This document shows, one piece after another, positions 5,268 through 9,552 of a stretch of DNA of 9,552 bases. The stretch covers positions 1-9,552 of the forward strand of contig CALGGX010000232.1 in NCBI GenBank assembly GCA_937916025.1. Reading direction: 5' to 3'. The notes under the pieces were generated by a model. The model ran no database searches, was not told where the DNA came from, and was given only the letters and a program-made list of their open reading frames with translations. Position numbers and translations under genes: made by a program. Position 1 is the stretch's first letter. Every line of letters starts with the position of its first letter. This stretch comes from an uncultured Selenomonadales bacterium. GTDB taxonomy: Bacteria > Bacillota_C > Negativicutes > Selenomonadales > Selenomonadaceae.

Positions 5268-7940
5268 TCACATTGCGTAATCGTCAAAGATATTGTCGAG
5301 TTCGGAGTTGCCTTCCGCGCGGCTCACCCGCTCGCGTATTTCGCTCTTCGACATGTCCAATCGCCTGAAACATTTTCGCCCCGCAACGACGACTTCTCGA
5401 ATGAGCTGAATTCTGCCGGCAACGAGATTTTTCTTGGCGTATTCGGCGAGCCCGCACGCCTTGCCGATATTGTCTCTCCGAGTCGGATCATGCGGCTCCA
5501 ATATGTCGACAACGTATCCGTCCTCCCCGCGCCGCACGATCAGAAAATCCGGATACATCGGACTCACTTCATTATTATCCTCCCGATACGGCATGCACAA
5601 CGCCCAATGCGCTTTCGACGCATTCCTGATCCAACAGACAAAATCCTCGCGCTGCCGCTCTTCTCGCAAGACGCCTTCCTCCCAGCCGTTGAGTTTGATG
5701 CGAGCCTCGCCCGTCTTTTGATCCGCAAACAGATGATCCCGATACACTTTGCCGCCGTCGTCGTGCGGCACGATGATCGTCTCCGGCAACGTAAAATTGT
5801 GCTCCGTGATATCGTCGCTGTCGGCAACAATGTTGTCGTAGTCTTTTTTGATCGACGCCGAGCACCTCGCAATCTTGCGCCGATACTCGTCGTTCAATTC
5901 ATGAAAACGACGCTTCGCAAACCGCTCCAATCGATCAAGACAATCGACGTCGGCGGCAAATATGATCACGTCGAGCTTGCAATCATTCACGTCGTCGGCA
6001 GAGTACGTCGCAAGATAAGTGTTTGCAATTCCGGCGTTTTTCAACCGCGCCTCCGCACGATCAAACTGCCGATCGATGTCGGTTTCGGTCATGACAAACA
6101 AATTGTCGTCGTCGACGCGCTCAACCGATTTGCCGAAGGCGTCAAAAATATGCGCCGACAATCGAAACTGCTTCGCCTGATCTTTGAGCTCGTCGTGCCT
6201 GCCGGACTGCTTCAGCGTCTCGATGTGCGCATGAATTTGCCCCGCAATCTCGCTCTTGATCTTATCGACAGCATCACGATCGATTGCATTTCGCGTAAGC
6301 AATTGCGCCAATTTCAACAGCGATTTCATGTAATCGTTGATCCTCACATTGCGCACGCGATACGTCAGCAAACCGTCGTCATTGATCGCCTTGACAATCG
6401 CCTCTCTGTCGATCTCACTCGCTCTCGCGACAGGCTTTTTGACAAACGCCGCGCGGAGTTTTTTATTGCCGTCACTTTGATCGATGCTCGACAGCTCGAA
6501 ATTCTCTTCAACATCGACAGGCGGAGCGGTCTCCGGTTTGCGCGTTTTCACCGTCAACGTGTCGAATTTTCTGCCGCCGACAGCTTCGGACATGATATCG
6601 GTCGGAAGCGTGCCGCCTTCCGCGCGCTGAAGTTCTTCCACCACACTGCGCGCCGTCTCCCGATCGAAGTGCGGCAAAAACAATCGAACGTCGTTGAGCG
6701 TGTCGTCGACATCAATCCGACATTGCAGAGGCGTGCGGATCATTCTGCCGAGCAGTTGCGCAATGTAAGTCGCGTCCGAGGCGCGCCGAAACGACATCAT
6801 CGTCTCGGCTTGCGGGCAATCCCACCCCGTCGACAGATTCTCTTTGAAGAAGACGACTCTGATCTTGTCGTTGCCGGAAATGCGCGAAGGCTCCTCGCTG
6901 TCAACGTGCACATTGTTGATCGTCAACGCCGACTCCGTCTGCCCGAACGTATGAACCACTTCGCCGTCGCCGAAATCAAAGCCCGTCCGCGCCGAAATTC
7001 GCTTCAAACATTCGTCGAGATCGGTATCCGATATCTTGTCGCCGCTGCCGTTCAGCACCTGCACGACGAAGATCGGATTGAACGCCTTGATATCCTGCTC
7101 GAGACAATATTGCCGCCAATGCTCGCATTTGCTTTTCCAATCGTCCGCCGCCGCCTCGAGCATCGCCATGTCTTTCGACACATGACTTTGCTCTTCCGCG
7201 TCGGGATGCACGACGATTATTCGCTCCTTCAGCAAACCCGACTCGCGCACTTCTTCCGTCGTCACGACGACTTGGTGAATTGTCGAAGTCGTGCCCTTGA
7301 CAAGCGCGTTGAACCGCTCCGGCGTCGCCGACATCCCGATCACCAGCGGCGCGGGCGATATCCCGTCCTCCGCACTGCCCTTGATGAATTTCTGCATGAT
7401 CGTCGTGGCAATCGCCGAAGCCCGTCCGGTTTTCATCCCGCGATGCGCCTCGTCGATGATGAAATACAGCCGATCCGACTTCTCCTCGATCGTGTTCTGC
7501 AACGCCTCCCAGATCGTGAGTCGCCCTTCCGGTCGCTTCGTGAGATTGCTGCTTTTGCCGAGCTTTTGCGTGTTCAGGAAGTAAATCTCGCCGTCATTCA
7601 AAATGCGCAGGTTGAAATTTTCATCGTCGATCATCACGAGTTGCGATTGTGTCAAGCCGTCGCAATCGGACAGGAATTTATCCGCCGATTGTTTGTTGAG
7701 CTCCGGCGAGTCCGACAGCCAAACGAAAATCGCATCCGATTGCGCGGCATAATCTTCGTCTCCGCAATACACGCTCTCGACAAACGCCGCCGTCATTACC
7801 GTTTTGCCCGAGCCCGTCGGCGCGGTAAACGATATGACTTGCGGAACCGCCGTCGCCTCAAAATTCATCCGCGCGATTTTCGCCAATTTCAGCAACTTGT
7901 GTTGCGCCTTGCGCTGAAATGCAAACAATTCGAGTTTCAT
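5268..7940 (-). CDS. res: Type III-like restriction enzyme Res subunit (SF2 helicase plus nuclease)
   Basis: The 890-aa protein is the ATP-dependent DNA translocase and nuclease subunit of a Type III-type restriction system, acting with the Mod methyltransferase upstream. SF2 motifs in order are FAFQ (6-9), Walker A TAPTGSGKT (39-47), Walker B IIDEAH (161-166), SAT (204-206), LSTGWDCP (369-376, motif V) and QLLGRMIRT (395-403, motif VI). A long alpha/mixed region follows. The C-terminal domain carries MYPDFLIVRR with PD at 797-798 and VVDILEPHD at 810-818. This matches the layout of the PD-(D/E)xK nuclease of Res proteins, but the expected Glu-x-Lys is Glu-Pro-His or Asp-Ile-Leu. The gene starts at ATG 7940 with AAAGG (7952-7956) 11 bases upstream, 18 bases after the mod stop, so mod and res form an operon in the EcoP15I-type order. 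The length is in the usual range (about 870-1000). It is complete and undamaged. Function as a full restriction enzyme is likely but would need an intact Mod. Confidence 0.9.
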   Translation of the reverse strand: MKLELFAFQRKAQHKLLKLAKIARMNFEATAVPQVISFTAPTGSGKTVMTAAFVESVYCGDEDYAAQSDAIFVWLSDSPELNKQSADKFLSDCDGLTQSQLVMIDDENFNLRILNDGEIYFLNTQKLGKSSNLTKRPEGRLTIWEALQNTIEEKSDRLYFIIDEAHRGMKTGRASAIATTIMQKFIKGSAEDGISPAPLVIGMSATPERFNALVKGTTSTIHQVVVTTEEVRESGLLKERIIVVHPDAEEQSHVSKDMAMLEAAADDWKSKCEHWRQYCLEQDIKAFNPIFVVQVLNGSGDKISDTDLDECLKRISARTGFDFGDGEVVHTFGQTESALTINNVHVDSEEPSRISGNDKIRVVFFKENLSTGWDCPQAETMMSFRRASDATYIAQLLGRMIRTPLQCRIDVDDTLNDVRLFLPHFDRETARSVVEELQRAEGGTLPTDIMSEAVGGRKFDTLTVKTRKPETAPPVDVEENFELSSIDQSDGNKKLRAAFVKKPVARASEIDREAIVKAINDDGLLTYRVRNVRINDYMKSLLKLAQLLTRNAIDRDAVDKIKSEIAGQIHAHIETLKQSGRHDELKDQAKQFRLSAHIFDAFGKSVERVDDDNLFVMTETDIDRQFDRAEARLKNAGIANTYLATYSADDVNDCKLDVIIFAADVDCLDRLERFAKRRFHELNDEYRRKIARCSASIKKDYDNIVADSDDITEHNFTLPETIIVPHDDGGKVYRDHLFADQKTGEARIKLNGWEEGVLREERQREDFVCWIRNASKAHWALCMPYREDNNEVSPMYPDFLIVRRGEDGYVVDILEPHDPTRRDNIGKACGLAEYAKKNLVAGRIQLIREVVVAGRKCFRRLDMSKSEIRERVSRAEGNSELDNIFDDYAM

Positions 7941-7958
7941 GTTGCCGCCCGCCTTTCG

Positions 7959-9552
7959 TCATCGACTGTTGATCTTGAAATTCTCGAGATAATCCCGATA
8001 GAGTTGATGCGTCTTTCGATCGCGAAACTTGCGGATCATTGCGGTATAGCCATCGCGCGAGTCCGTGATGATGTAAATCGTCTCGATTGTCGGCTGTTTC
8101 AATACCGCGCGATCGAACTCCATGAAATATCTTTCGTCGATCAGCACGGCGAATTTGTTCTCGGGCAGGAGCAGCATCGCCGGCAATTCTCGATCGGCAT
8201 CGACGCTCGGACACTTGCCATGCCCGCCCGCCTTCAGCCACAGCAACGGCAGAATCTCTCGAAATTGCCGCCCGAGCGCGACCGCGTTCTTGTCGAGGAA
8301 GTCGAGCTTGAAGTAAATCGCATTCGCTTGAAAGCCGTCCGACATCGCAAGCTCACTGCCGAGGTAATTGCCCGCGAGCGGCTCGCCGTTAATGTCATGC
8401 CCCTCGATCGAGCAGACCGTGCGCGGCCATGTCACGTGGCGGGCTATGCCGAGCTTTTGCCATTCATCGTCGTCCGGCGTAAAACCTTCCGCGCGGAGTC
8501 GACGCTCTTCGGTTTCAGAAACTTCGTTGTTGGTGATCAAAATGCACCGGCGATTGCCGCCGTCCCCGGCGTTGAGGAGATTGACGGCGTGCATGGTCGT
8601 GCCGCTCCCCGCAAAGAAGTCGACGATCAATGCGTTCGGCTTATCGGCAAGGATCGATTTCAAAACATCGCGCACCGCATACAGCGATTTCGGAAAAGGG
8701 AAGAAACGCCCCGGCAAAATTCGCCTGATCAATCGCGAGCCGTACTCGCCCGCACTGTGCGCTTGCCGATTCCACACGGTCTTCGGCACGCGTTTGATCA
8801 CTTGATCTTCGGCTTCTTCGACGATGACGACTCCGTTCTCGTCACGCCCGACAATTTTGATTTGCCCGAGATTAATTCTTTCGCGTTGCTTCGTTCCGAG
8901 GTATAATAGCGACCAACGATCCAGATTTTTGTTATACGCGCCGACTTTGGCGAAGCCCTGCTCGACGAGCTTGCGAAGACTCGCGGCGGTCATTCGCCAC
9001 GTCTTCTCTTCGTGCGTGCCTTCGGCGATCGGCCACACGGTCACCAGTCCCGGACGATCGAAGAGCACGCTTCGGATTTGCGATTTATTGAGTGCTTCGC
9101 CGATGTCAACGATTTTCTGTTTCTGCGGATCGATGTAAACAGGATAAAAACACCCGGGAGAGTGATTGCGGTCGGAATTACTGCCGCCCCTCAGTAACCT
9201 CTCCCACCGGACTTGCGCCCGCCGGGAGTGGTTACTTTCAGCAACCTCTCGGTCGGTCGTTTTTTTGCTCGCAACTTCTGAAGTGAACATCGCATCGTCG
9301 AGCATTGCCGGGCTCGCGCCGCCGAGGTAAACGAAGAATGCATACTCCTCGACGCGATACATTTCGTGACCGCGCGCGACGCCGTTCGGATTGATCACGA
9401 TGCTCACCATCTGAATGTGCGCCTCGGGAAATATATCTTCGAGCAAGCAACCGAGATGCAAATACTCGTGCAGGGAAATATATCTTCGAGCAAGCAACCG
9501 AGATGCAAATACTCGTGCTCGTCAATCGTAACGATCAGCACCGAATCGGCGG
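7959..9552 (-). CDS. mod: Type III-like DNA adenine methyltransferase Mod, 5'-partial and frameshifted
   Basis: This is the modification and target-recognition subunit, predicted to methylate adenine N6. The long open part (7959 to about 9470) holds VRWERLLRGGS and SPGCFYPVYID, the cofactor-binding motif DFFAGSGTT (bases 8595-8621), ITNNEVSETE and a C-terminal segment seen in Mod proteins paired with this kind of Res. Beta-type adenine methyltransferases carry DPPY early and the FxGxG motif late; DPPY is not seen and should lie beyond the right edge. From 9550 down, the correct frame reads ADSVLIVTIDEHEYLHLG and continues to EDIFP, but then a second copy of the last 45 bases shifts the frame and a TGA follows at 9404-9406. 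The downstream frame has its own stop at 9522-9524; its longest open version would begin with a TTG at 9497 inside the repeat, with no SD, and is not a credible start. As written the gene is broken; without one 47-bp unit it is continuous. Confidence 0.85.
9193..9236. repeat. Imperfect inverted repeat inside mod
   Basis: AGTAACCTCTCCC (9193-9205) is complementary to GGGAGTGGTTACT (9224-9236) with one mismatch over 13 bases, separated by 18 bases. A partial direct copy, AGCAACCTCTCGG, follows at 9240-9252. The region codes for the variable stretch before RWERLLRGGS of Mod. There is no T tract, so it is not a terminator; it may be chance or a hairpin in the mRNA. Confidence 0.5.
9426..9517. repeat. 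45-bp exact tandem direct repeat (47-bp period) in mod
   Basis: Bases 9426-9470 and 9473-9517 are identical over 45 bases, separated by the dinucleotide CA. The period of 47 is not a multiple of three, so the second copy throws the methyltransferase out of frame. The repeated segment codes for HEYLHLGCLLEDIFP, which occurs once in a normal protein of this family. Confidence 0.95.

Noticed and set aside
5490..8906. A 1138-codon open frame on the plus strand opposite res and mod
   Set aside because: It is antisense to two well-supported genes. The predicted peptide is Arg/Leu/Val-rich with no recognisable domain, as expected from the complement of TCG/GCG-biased codons lacking stops.
9426..9517. 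CRISPR array or insertion-sequence target duplication
   Set aside because: There are only two copies with a 2-base spacer, they lie within coding sequence, and no transposase or inverted ends are present.
9238..9525. A 95-codon minus-strand frame overlapping the start of mod
   Set aside because: It arises only from the repeat-induced frame mixture; most of it is an out-of-frame reading of Mod sequence.

Overview
The window looks like a piece of a bacterial (probably metagenomic) contig. From about position 413 onward the style is uniform: moderately high GC, heavy use of TCG (Ser) and CCG (Pro), tightly packed genes, and purine-rich Shine-Dalgarno (SD) sites about 8-9 bases ahead of each start. 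That style and the gene types suggest a Gram-positive-lineage anaerobe such as a Negativicutes/Selenomonad. This is a low-confidence impression, since no marker gene is present. The first ~400 bases do not match: on the minus strand they encode an internal piece of a SusC/RagA outer-membrane protein (a Bacteroidota hallmark), with CCC/TCC codons and visibly higher GC. This piece joins, at a short stretch that reads sensibly in both proteins, to a short-chain dehydrogenase that has lost its N-terminal nucleotide-binding motif. The left end is therefore most likely a chimeric join.

Layout. 1-418 (-): SusC fragment. 413-1081 (+): N-truncated SDR oxidoreductase, followed by a rho-independent terminator (1119-1151). 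An extended -10 promoter (1163-1171) then starts a compact five-gene plus-strand unit: an ArsB/NhaD-type ion transporter (TTG start, 1205-2485), an alpha/beta hydrolase with an Asp nucleophile (2496-3335), an unrecognised 169-aa acidic protein (3349-3858), and two tandem paralogous PPP-family metallophosphatases (3855-4571 and 4586-5266). Gaps are 10, 13, -4 and 14 bases. Two SD sites overlap the preceding stop codon, so translation is probably coupled.

The minus strand from 5268 to the right edge is a Type III-like restriction-modification operon, mod then res. Res (890 aa) is complete, with SF2 helicase motifs and a C-terminal PD-(D/E)xK-like domain that ends in EPHD instead of ExK. Mod lacks its N-terminus beyond the window edge and is broken by an exact 45-bp direct repeat (47-bp period, 9426-9517) that shifts the frame. 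Removing one 47-bp unit restores a continuous methyltransferase reading frame. The duplication is therefore either a recent mutation, a phase-variation-like switch, or an assembly artefact near a contig end.

The strongest observations are the two breakpoints (left chimera, right tandem duplication). The most biologically open items are the unknown protein coupled to twin phosphatases next to the restriction-modification locus, and the non-canonical Res nuclease motif. I did not find convincing evidence of a wholly new system. No tRNA, rRNA, CRISPR array or insertion sequence was seen.
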